Positions 14,432-21,084 of a stretch of DNA of 21,084 bases are shown here, one piece after another; the stretch's first letter is position 1; each line of letters begins with the position of its first letter. Location of the stretch: assembly GCA_041645495.1 (NCBI GenBank), contig JBAZPZ010000030.1, positions 1-21,084 on the forward strand. Reading direction: 5' to 3'. A program made the translations under genes and the position numbers. The notes beneath the pieces were generated by a model, which was given only the letters and a program-made list of their open reading frames with translations, ran no database searches and had not been told where the DNA came from. The DNA is from 0-14-0-20-45-22 sp041645495 (GTDB lineage: Bacteria; Fidelibacterota; UBA2242).

Positions 14432-15795
14432 AAAAAGCCACTGGGCAAATCATCAAAACGTCTTTTGTGATTATCATGGTAATCGCGGCCGGCGTTATCC
14501 TGTTTTATCCGTGGAGCCGGGCCTCGGACGATTCGCGGCGCACTATCTCATTCTGGAGTTGTTCCGGACAGAAAGAGGATGTCCCGTTCATCGTGACGGC
14601 TTTCAATGCGGCGCAGGATTCGATCCGCATCGTGTCGATCGCCATTCCCTGGCAGGAACAGGAGAAAAAAGTCCTGACCGCCATTCTGAGCGACAATCCG
14701 CCGGACGCGGTTTCCCAATTCATACCGGTCGTCAAATGGGCGTCCCGAATGGCGCTGATGCCGCTTGATAAATTCATCGAGCGCGATCAATATGATACGA
14801 CGGTCTTCTTCCCGGCGCTGTGGCAGGAAATGAAATGGCAGGGACATATTTTCGGTATTCCAGTCAGCTCGGCCTCCTTTGCATTTTACTATAATAAAAA
14901 ATTGTTTCGGCGAGCCGGACTCGACCCGGAGCGTCCGCCTCAAACCTGGGCTGAAGTAGTCGAGTACAATAAAAAACTGACGCGTTACGATAAAGCCGGA
15001 AACATCATCCAGATAGGCTTTTTCCCACTCTATAAATCGAGCCTTGTCGCGTCCCAGAATTCACCTTCAACCGCCCTGATTATTGCCTGGGAAAAAGGGG
15101 CTTCGTTTCTGAGCAAAGACGGCAAAACGGTAACGCTCCTGAATCCGCCATTAGTCGAAGCGACGCAATGGATTCTGGACTTTCTAAAGCCTTACCCAAT
15201 CAATAAAATCGAGGCTTTTGCCGCCGGTTTTGGTTATGGCGACCAGCAGGCTTTCGCCGCGGAAAAAGTGGCGATGATGATTCTGCCGGACATTTTTCCC
15301 GATTATCTCAAGCAACATGCACCTAACGTGGAGTATGGCATTGCACTGACTCCGACGATGCCGGGCTGTCCGATCGCGTCATCGACCGGGAGTTGGTGGA
15401 TCGCGATTCCGCGCGGTTCTAAAAACCCGGAGGCGGCCTGGGAATTCATCAAGTTTGCGGCCAGCAAAAAGGTACAGTTGGACGCACGCGATGCGATGGA
15501 ACAAAATCTGTTTCCGTCCAACCGGCAAGCGACTGCCGATCCGCGTTTTCTGAAAGACGGAACGATGCAAATATTCGTGGCCCATCTGGAGCATGCGCAA
15601 TCGCCGACGATCGTCCCGATGGCGCATGATGTCTTCTGGCGGGAATTTTACACGGCGCAGGAGCAAATCATCTATGGCGCCCAATCAATCGAGAAGGCGC
15701 TCGGCACGGCTCAGAGCATTATCCAGCATGAATTGGACAAAACCCTGACTTACGATGAATATGTACGTTCAAAAATGAATTTTTTCGGTGAATAG
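14428..15795 (+). CDS. ABC transporter sugar-binding protein (extracellular solute-binding family 1)
   Basis: The 455-residue product has one N-terminal hydrophobic segment (about 10-28) and then a family-1 periplasmic binding fold. It starts with ISFWSCSGQKEDVPFIVTAFN and carries the family pattern IFGIPVSSASFAFYYNKKLF and a late SSTGSWWIAIPRGSKNPEAAWEFIKFA block. Such proteins capture oligosaccharides or glycerol phosphates and hand them to MalF/MalG-type permeases, which follow immediately. No lipobox is visible, so the segment is either a cleaved signal or a membrane anchor; the sequence does not decide. The ATG overlaps the previous stop and has no clear ribosome site, consistent with translational coupling. 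The permease gene begins four bases after its stop. Substrate specificity cannot be read, though the GH38 neighbour suggests mannose-containing sugars. Confidence 0.92.
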   Translation: MKKATGQIIKTSFVIIMVIAAGVILFYPWSRASDDSRRTISFWSCSGQKEDVPFIVTAFNAAQDSIRIVSIAIPWQEQEKKVLTAILSDNPPDAVSQFIPVVKWASRMALMPLDKFIERDQYDTTVFFPALWQEMKWQGHIFGIPVSSASFAFYYNKKLFRRAGLDPERPPQTWAEVVEYNKKLTRYDKAGNIIQIGFFPLYKSSLVASQNSPSTALIIAWEKGASFLSKDGKTVTLLNPPLVEATQWILDFLKPYPINKIEAFAAGFGYGDQQAFAAEKVAMMILPDIFPDYLKQHAPNVEYGIALTPTMPGCPIASSTGSWWIAIPRGSKNPEAAWEFIKFAASKKVQLDARDAMEQNLFPSNRQATADPRFLKDGTMQIFVAHLEHAQSPTIVPMAHDVFWREFYTAQEQIIYGAQSIEKALGTAQSIIQHELDKTLTYDEYVRSKMNFFGE

Positions 15796-15799
15796 ATAA

Positions 15800-16714
15800 A
15801 TGCAGAAGAAAACAGGCCGGATAAGAAAAAGTCCCCAGCAGAGAAAGCAAACTTTGCTCGGATACCTTTTCGTTTCACCCTGGGTGATCGGTTTTCTGAT
15901 TTTCGGACTCTATCCGATCATTATGTCTTTTTACTACAGCCTTTGCCAGTATGACGTCCTGCGCATTCCGCAGTTCATCGGCTTCGGCAATTATAAGGAA
16001 TTGCTTCAGAATGATCCCTATTTCTGGAAATCGATCTGGAACACTCTTTATTACACTGTGATCCGAACGCCGTTGGTTATTCTCGGTTCGTTGTTGCTGG
16101 CGGTGCTGGTAAATAATACCGTCAAAGGCATTCGCTTCTTCCGAACGATTTTCTTCATTCCTTCGATCATTACCGGTGTCGTTCTCTCGGCCTTATGGCT
16201 GTGGTTGTTGAATCCGCAATACGGATTATTCAACTCCATCCTGGCGGTCTTCGGCATTCACGGTCCGCTCTGGCTCCAGAGTCCGAATTGGTCGAAACTG
16301 TCGATCGTACTGATGAGTTTATGGTCGATCGGCGGCGGACGGATGCTGGTCTTTTTGGCGGCTTTGCAGGGAATTCCCACGGCGTTGTACGAAGTCGTCG
16401 ACATCGATGGCGGCGGCTGGTGGGCGAAATTCCGGCACGTCACCGTACCGATGGTTTCGCCGGTGATCTTTCTCTGGACGATTTTGGATGTGATCTTCTC
16501 TTTTCAGGTCTTTACGGAAGCCTATGTCATGACCAAAGGCGGCCCGTTGAATTCGACCCTGTTCTATAATCTGTATCTTTATTACAAAGCATTCGACGAT
16601 TTCAGCATGGGCTACGCCTCGGCACTGGCCTGGTTGTTGTTGGTGATGATTCTGGTCATTACTCTGATCCAATTCTTAGTTGGTAAAAAATTCGTCTATT
16701 ACGAGGGCAAATAA
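15800..16714 (+). CDS. ABC sugar permease, MalF/UgpA type
   Basis: The 304-residue protein has a short basic cytoplasmic N-terminus (KKTGRIRKSPQQRK), then about six membrane segments beginning LLGYLFVSPWVIGFLIFGLYP. The permease EAA loop, EVVDIDGGGWWAKFRHVTVP, lies at 198-217 and contacts the ATPase. Together with the next gene it would form the membrane channel for the binding protein upstream. Its length and layout are normal for the MalF/UgpA group. Its TAA overlaps the next ATG by one base (TAATG), so the two permeases are probably made in equal amounts. No ATPase gene occurs in the window, which is common for this class because one MsmK/UgpC-type ATPase can serve several transporters. 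Confidence 0.93.
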   Translation: MQKKTGRIRKSPQQRKQTLLGYLFVSPWVIGFLIFGLYPIIMSFYYSLCQYDVLRIPQFIGFGNYKELLQNDPYFWKSIWNTLYYTVIRTPLVILGSLLLAVLVNNTVKGIRFFRTIFFIPSIITGVVLSALWLWLLNPQYGLFNSILAVFGIHGPLWLQSPNWSKLSIVLMSLWSIGGGRMLVFLAALQGIPTALYEVVDIDGGGWWAKFRHVTVPMVSPVIFLWTILDVIFSFQVFTEAYVMTKGGPLNSTLFYNLYLYYKAFDDFSMGYASALAWLLLVMILVITLIQFLVGKKFVYYEGK

Positions 16715-17550
16715 TGCGGCTGAACTTTAAAACATACCGGACGACTATGACTTACCTTCTACTGATTGCCGTCTCTGTCGTGCTTATTCTGCCCTTTCTC
16801 TGGATAATTTCGACCTCGCTCAAAGGCAGTGAGTCGATTTTCGCGATCCCGCCGCAGTGGATTCCGAAACAGATTCATTGGGACAATTACGCCAAAGTCT
16901 TTACCAAGATGCCCTTTTTCATCTACATGAAAAATTCGATTTTCATTTCGGTGATGACCATTCTCGGCACACTGATTTCCGGTTCGCTCGTCGCTTATGC
17001 CTTTGCCTGTATGAAATGGCCGGGACGCGACTGGCTGTTTGTTTTTATGCTCGGCACGATGATGTTGCCGATGCAAGTCACAATGATCCCGGTCTTCGTC
17101 CTTTTTAAACAATTCGGCTGGCTGAACACCTTCAAGCCGCTGATCGTGCCGGCCTTTTTCGGCGGCGGTGCGTTCAATATTTTTCTCCTGCGGCAATTTT
17201 TTCTGACGATCCCAAAAGATCTGTTCGAGGCCGCCCGGCTCGACGGTTGTTCGGAGTTCAGGATTTATTGGGAAATCGTTTTGCCGCTCGCCAAACCGGC
17301 GCTGGCAACGGTCGCCATTCTGACTTTTATGATGACCTGGAACGATTTTCTCGGCCCGCTAATCTACATTTCCGATAAACTGAAAGGAACGCTGGCACTC
17401 GGCCTGGCAATGTTCGTCGGACAATACCAAACCGAATGGGGCGTTCTAATGGCTGCCTCGGTGCTGGTCATGTTGCCAATCATTATTCTTTTCTTCCTGT
17501 TCCAGAAATATTTTATCCAGGGTTTTATGATGAGTGGAATAAAAGGATGA
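16714..17550 (+). CDS. ABC sugar permease, MalG/UgpE type
   Basis: The 278-residue protein carries six predicted membrane segments, starting YLLLIAVSVVLILPFLWII. It has the family's periplasmic stretch with the SIFAIPPQWIPKQIHWDNYAK pattern. The EAA loop EAARLDGCSEFRIYWEIVLP is at 172-191, and FMMTWNDFLGPLIYI follows it, as is usual for UgpE/MalG/AraQ proteins. It pairs with the MalF-type permease just upstream. The stop TGA is preceded by AAAAGG, which serves as the ribosome site of the GH38 gene starting six bases after it. Substrate is inferred only from neighbours. Confidence 0.93.
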   Translation: MRLNFKTYRTTMTYLLLIAVSVVLILPFLWIISTSLKGSESIFAIPPQWIPKQIHWDNYAKVFTKMPFFIYMKNSIFISVMTILGTLISGSLVAYAFACMKWPGRDWLFVFMLGTMMLPMQVTMIPVFVLFKQFGWLNTFKPLIVPAFFGGGAFNIFLLRQFFLTIPKDLFEAARLDGCSEFRIYWEIVLPLAKPALATVAILTFMMTWNDFLGPLIYISDKLKGTLALGLAMFVGQYQTEWGVLMAASVLVMLPIIILFFLFQKYFIQGFMMSGIKG

Positions 17551-17555
17551 TACAC

Positions 17556-20500
17556 ATGAAAAGCGATAATCCCAAACAGACTATTCCTTTTCTCCAGTCA
17601 ATTGGAATTATACTTTGTATGCTTTTCACAGCCGGTTCTGTTTTACCCGGTTCGCCGGTTTCGAAAAACAAGAATATCGACTCTGCCCCAATCTGGCTGA
17701 TAGCGGGACCGTTCGAGCAACAAATTGTCGGATTCGGGGACTTTTCGGATATGGATATTATCGGCGAACAAACGCTGGAACCGTTCTATGGCAAAGAAGA
17801 AACCAGCGCCTTGACGGCGAACCAGAGAGCGACCTGGAGGCTTGCTGCGCCCGATCCGGATGGTTATATCGATTTTAATCAGGCCATAGGATGGGAACTT
17901 CCTGGTAAATCACCGGAGAAAATCTTGTATGCCAAAGAAGGATTTGCCGCGACGTATATCACCAGTCCGGTCGATCAGAATGTTTATATATTGACAGGAA
18001 GTAATTCCCGTCTAAAGGTGTGGCTGAATCATCAGGTGATCTATTCAAAAGCTTCCGAACGAGGTGCTGTCGCTGACGATGATACCATATCAGCGCAGTT
18101 CAAAAAAGGAACCAACATTCTGCTGGTGAGGGTCACGAATTCTCACCGGAATTTACAGGGGGATTGGTTCTTCGGCACGCCGCTGGGGTGGGGCTTTTAT
18201 GCCCGCATAACTGATCGGATATTCCGGCCGCTGACAAATATTGAATTTCGGATTCCAAAAATAAAGACGATATCCGATTTTGATATCGAATCCACATTTT
18301 TCTTCAAGAAGATAGACGGCGTTTTGAACCAGCGGTTTGACTTAGTCGTGAATACAACGAAAATCGACCCGAATCCGGCTGAATTTTCTCTTACGGTCAA
18401 CAAAAAAACGTATCGTTTTCCTCTAACTCAAATTTCTGTTGGAATATCACGGCACGAACTCTATGTACCGGAAATCGGAAAAGATGAGAACTCGGTCGGC
18501 ACACTGAAATGGGTCGGTACGAAAACCGATAAGGCAATCACTCTCAAACACCGGAAGCATTATCAACTGTATCTGAATATGGTTTCGCACATGGACATCG
18601 GGTATACGAATATTCAACCGGTTGTGATCGAACGGCATATTCAGACACTCGATGAAGTGCTGGATTATTGTAAAATGGATCCAGAGTTCAAATGGAATAT
18701 TGAGACCACATGGTGCCTGGAAAAATTCCGTGAATCGAGGTCAGAAGAGCGGTTCCGTGAATTGATAAACCTTGTAAAGGAAAAACGAATAGATATTTCG
18801 CCATTGTACTCCAACCCCTTTACCGGCTGGGTAAGTTATGAGGAGATGCTGAGATCGTTCGATCTCTCCAGGGAGTTATCCAAAGATTACGGCCTGACCT
18901 ACCATGGTGCATTGGTGAACGATCTGCCCGGATTGGCATGGGTGGTGCCGCAATTACTAAAACAAGCAGGCGTTTCGTTTCTCGCGTGCGGGATTAATGA
19001 GATATACGGCGGCTATGTTCTCCAGCAAAACCTGCCGAAAGTGTTTTATTGGGAAGGATCGGACGGGAGTAAAGTGCTGACTTATTTGACAGAAGCCTAT
19101 ACTGAAGGACGAAGTTACGGACTCGAAAAGGGCTTGTACGGTATTCAAATGAGGCTCTGGCACCATCTGAATAAACTGGAAGCCCGGGATTATCCATACG
19201 ATCTGATCTACCTGAATGCGGCAATGTGTGACAATTGCGGAATCCCAGAAAAGCAGTATGAAGCCGCAAAAGAATGGAATCGGCGCTATGAGTTTCCCAA
19301 ATTTATCATTTCTACAATCTCTCAGTTTGCGGATGATTTTACTGAAGAATATGCTGACAGAATTCCCACGATTCGCGGTGATTGGACGTCAGATTGGGAT
19401 ATTCTGACTCAGAGCGAACCGGAATTATTTATCAAGCACCGCGACATCCAGAGCAGGTTATATTCGGCGGAAAAACTGAATTCCTTGAATTGGCTGATCA
19501 ATTCGAACAATTATCCGTTAGAGGATGAAATCCGGAACGTGTATCGTTCCATTCTTGAATTTTCCGGACATGGTTCGGGACTGGAACTCGGTTATGGTTC
19601 GGTGGAAGAAAATGCCCTGGCGGTTTCTTACCGACAGGGAAATATTCAATCTGCCGATCTCAAATCGGAGGAAATCCTTCAGCGAAGTCTGTATGTTTTT
19701 TGTAAACCGCACTTCTCATTTGATGCAAACGGGTTCGTGGTATTTAATACCCTGTCATGGGACAGAGATGCGGTTGTCGAAGTATCTTTACCAATCGTAG
19801 ATTTGGCACGGTACAAAGTAATCAATATGGTCGACGGGGCAGAAGTTCCCAGTTATCAAAAAGATCATCGAATCGTATTTACTGCCCGGAACCTGCCGTC
19901 GCTCGGATACCGGAAGTACGAACTGGTTAATCAGACAGGAGAGTCGTCTGGTGGTGATGAGCTATCGATGACCGGAAATACCATCGAAAACCGGTATTAT
20001 TGTCTGACTTTCGATCCTGTGTCGGGGAAAATAACCGACATTCTCGATAAAAAAACCGGTCGGAAGGTTGTAGAATCCAAAGACGGAACGTTTGCTCACC
20101 TTCTCCGCGTATCCGATTCCGGAAAGAAAAATGCCATTCTTACAGCCGGGAAAACAAAAGTTCAGATAAAAGACGAACGCCCGGTACGTTTGGTGTTAGA
20201 AATCGAACGCCCCGGCTATTTATTGGAAAATGAAACCTATGCTTTATGGTCGGACCTGGATCAGGTGGATATGGATTTTACCATTGATGTAAGTTGGCTG
20301 AATCCGACCGATGTTCTGGAAGAATATTCGATTGCTTTTCCTTTCTGCCTCGATAATCCTGAATTCAGGATTGAAACGATTGGCGGTTTTTTAAATCCGC
20401 TCCGCGACGGTTTTCCAGGAAAACGGAAAGATTCATTTTCGATCCGGCGGAGTGTCTTTTTGGAAGACAGTCAATCGACCGTTACTTGGGCGGCTCTTGA

Positions 20501-21020
20501 CAGCCGCGTTGTTTCACTGAAAAAATTCACCGATGGACAGCAAACCGCTTTATATTCGAACATAATCAACAATTTTCCTGAACAATGGAACCGGAACCAG
20601 ATTGATGAAGGCCGATTGAAGACCCGGTTTTCTTTTACTGCTCATGCTGGAAAGTTTGATCCGGCGATCACATCGAGATTTGGTTGGGAAGCGGTTACAA
20701 AACCATCGGTATTCCGCTGTGCGTTTAACCGCGATCATCCTGAGGGCAGTTATTTGACAATCGATAATCCGAACATTATATTGCTTTCTATGAGGACAAA
20801 TGTAAAAAATGAAGAAGTGGTTTTGGATTTTTTAAATATTCACCCGGAAAAATCGCAAGAAGCACAGGTGAGTTCCGTCATATTTGACAATTCTGACATG
20901 TTTAGCGCCGATCTGTTTCAAAAAAGCGTGAGACCGCTGGTAATAAAAGATAAGACAATCACGATCAGGCTCTCGGCAAACGGGATGCTCCCTGTCGTAA
21001 TCAAAAATAAAAGGCGTTAG
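17556..21020 (+). CDS. Secreted GH38-like alpha-mannosidase
   Basis: ATG 17556 is preferred because AAAAGGA lies eight bases upstream; an in-frame ATG at 17547 overlaps that site. The 1154-residue product has a signal-like hydrophobic segment (about 13-30) and a beta-rich N-terminal module (about 45-225; LKVWLNHQVIYSK, GTNILLVRVTN) resembling galactose-binding folds. A GH38-type catalytic region follows: SHMDIGYT (344-351) gives zinc ligands His345 and Asp347, LVNDLPGLAWVVPQLLKQAG contains the likely nucleophile Asp456, and SGHGSGLELGYGS (670-682) supplies the late His672. The rest is the beta-sandwich C-terminal part (about 700-1154). GH38 enzymes are zinc-dependent retaining alpha-mannosidases. 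The motifs are divergent from the classic forms (Tyr for Trp, no HDAITGT), so specificity may differ. It likely acts in the periplasm or outside, feeding the adjacent ABC importer. Confidence 0.85.
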   Translation: MKSDNPKQTIPFLQSIGIILCMLFTAGSVLPGSPVSKNKNIDSAPIWLIAGPFEQQIVGFGDFSDMDIIGEQTLEPFYGKEETSALTANQRATWRLAAPDPDGYIDFNQAIGWELPGKSPEKILYAKEGFAATYITSPVDQNVYILTGSNSRLKVWLNHQVIYSKASERGAVADDDTISAQFKKGTNILLVRVTNSHRNLQGDWFFGTPLGWGFYARITDRIFRPLTNIEFRIPKIKTISDFDIESTFFFKKIDGVLNQRFDLVVNTTKIDPNPAEFSLTVNKKTYRFPLTQISVGISRHELYVPEIGKDENSVGTLKWVGTKTDKAITLKHRKHYQLYLNMVSHMDIGYTNIQPVVIERHIQTLDEVLDYCKMDPEFKWNIETTWCLEKFRESRSEERFRELINLVKEKRIDISPLYSNPFTGWVSYEEMLRSFDLSRELSKDYGLTYHGALVNDLPGLAWVVPQLLKQAGVSFLACGINEIYGGYVLQQNLPKVFYWEGSDGSKVLTYLTEAYTEGRSYGLEKGLYGIQMRLWHHLNKLEARDYPYDLIYLNAAMCDNCGIPEKQYEAAKEWNRRYEFPKFIISTISQFADDFTEEYADRIPTIRGDWTSDWDILTQSEPELFIKHRDIQSRLYSAEKLNSLNWLINSNNYPLEDEIRNVYRSILEFSGHGSGLELGYGSVEENALAVSYRQGNIQSADLKSEEILQRSLYVFCKPHFSFDANGFVVFNTLSWDRDAVVEVSLPIVDLARYKVINMVDGAEVPSYQKDHRIVFTARNLPSLGYRKYELVNQTGESSGGDELSMTGNTIENRYYCLTFDPVSGKITDILDKKTGRKVVESKDGTFAHLLRVSDSGKKNAILTAGKTKVQIKDERPVRLVLEIERPGYLLENETYALWSDLDQVDMDFTIDVSWLNPTDVLEEYSIAFPFCLDNPEFRIETIGGFLNPLRDGFPGKRKDSFSIRRSVFLEDSQSTVTWAALDSRVVSLKKFTDGQQTALYSNIINNFPEQWNRNQIDEGRLKTRFSFTAHAGKFDPAITSRFGWEAVTKPSVFRCAFNRDHPEGSYLTIDNPNIILLSMRTNVKNEEVVLDFLNIHPEKSQEAQVSSVIFDNSDMFSADLFQKSVRPLVIKDKTITIRLSANGMLPVVIKNKRR

Positions 21021-21050
21021 AATAGAGACATTAGCATCACAAACAAAAAA

Positions 21051-21057
21051 AAGGAGG
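21051..21057 (+). promoter_or_regulatory. Strong ribosome binding site of the last, partial gene
   Basis: AAGGAGG, a near-perfect match to the 16S rRNA anti-Shine-Dalgarno, stands four bases before ATG 21062 and follows an A-run. It is the strongest such site in the window and fixes the start of the next gene. No terminator lies between the GH38 stop and this site, so that gene is probably still in the operon. Confidence 0.75.
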
Positions 21058-21061
21058 CGTT

Positions 21062-21084
21062 ATGAAGATGAATGTTACCAAGTC
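21062..21084 (+). CDS. Start of a further operon gene, cut by the window edge
   Basis: Only MKMNVTK and the first two bases of the next codon are visible. The strong ribosome site and the 41-bp distance from the GH38 stop show a real gene start. Nothing can be said about function. Confidence 0.6.

Overview
The window looks like a chromosomal segment from an uncultured or little-studied Gram-negative bacterium of the FCB superphylum (KSB1, Calditrichota, Marinimicrobia or Ignavibacteria-like). The evidence is a TonB-dependent receptor with an N-terminal carboxypeptidase-regulatory-like domain, two secreted proteins ending in FlgD/type IX-type sorting domains, and a PorV-like outer-membrane protein. 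The lineage is inferred from protein style only; there is no rRNA or marker gene here.

Left edge (1-622): a scar of mobile DNA. The end of an unidentified ORF is followed by three direct copies of an 18-bp motif and a perfect 26-bp palindrome. These abut the last ~75 codons of an IS630-type transposase. On the other side of the IS630 remnant lies a conserved hypothetical gene cut off after ~70 codons, on the minus strand.

Region 854-3800 (minus strand): a compact three-gene corrinoid methyl-transfer cassette. In transcription order it holds a UroD/MtaA-type protein fused to a thioredoxin-like domain, a CobW/COG0523 GTPase (ATGA overlap) and a MtaC/MtbC-type cobalamin-binding protein. Divergent from it (3917-5322, plus strand) are a possible 111-aa ORF with an internal repeat and a second UroD/MtaA-like methyltransferase. 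The second gene carries an in-frame TAA at codon 113, so it is probably broken.

Region 5589-21084 (plus strand): one tightly packed run of at least ten genes that looks like a glycan-use operon. It runs in this order: FadR-type GntR regulator, TonB-dependent receptor, secreted Fn3-like plus sorting-domain protein, PorV-like barrel, putative lipoprotein with a beta-propeller-like body and sorting domain, ABC sugar-binding protein, two sugar permeases, secreted GH38-like alpha-mannosidase, and the first codons of another gene. The genes are 36 nt apart or less, or overlap, up to the mannosidase; 41 nt separates the last start. A sensible model is outer-membrane uptake through the TonB receptor, extracytoplasmic trimming by the GH38 enzyme, and import of released sugar by the ABC permease. 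Its ATPase is not in the window, and GntR would respond to a carbohydrate-derived acid or sugar. There is no SusD: the secreted protein and PorV-like barrel occupy the place SusD has in a Bacteroidetes PUL. No tRNA, rRNA, CRISPR array or recognisable riboswitch was seen.
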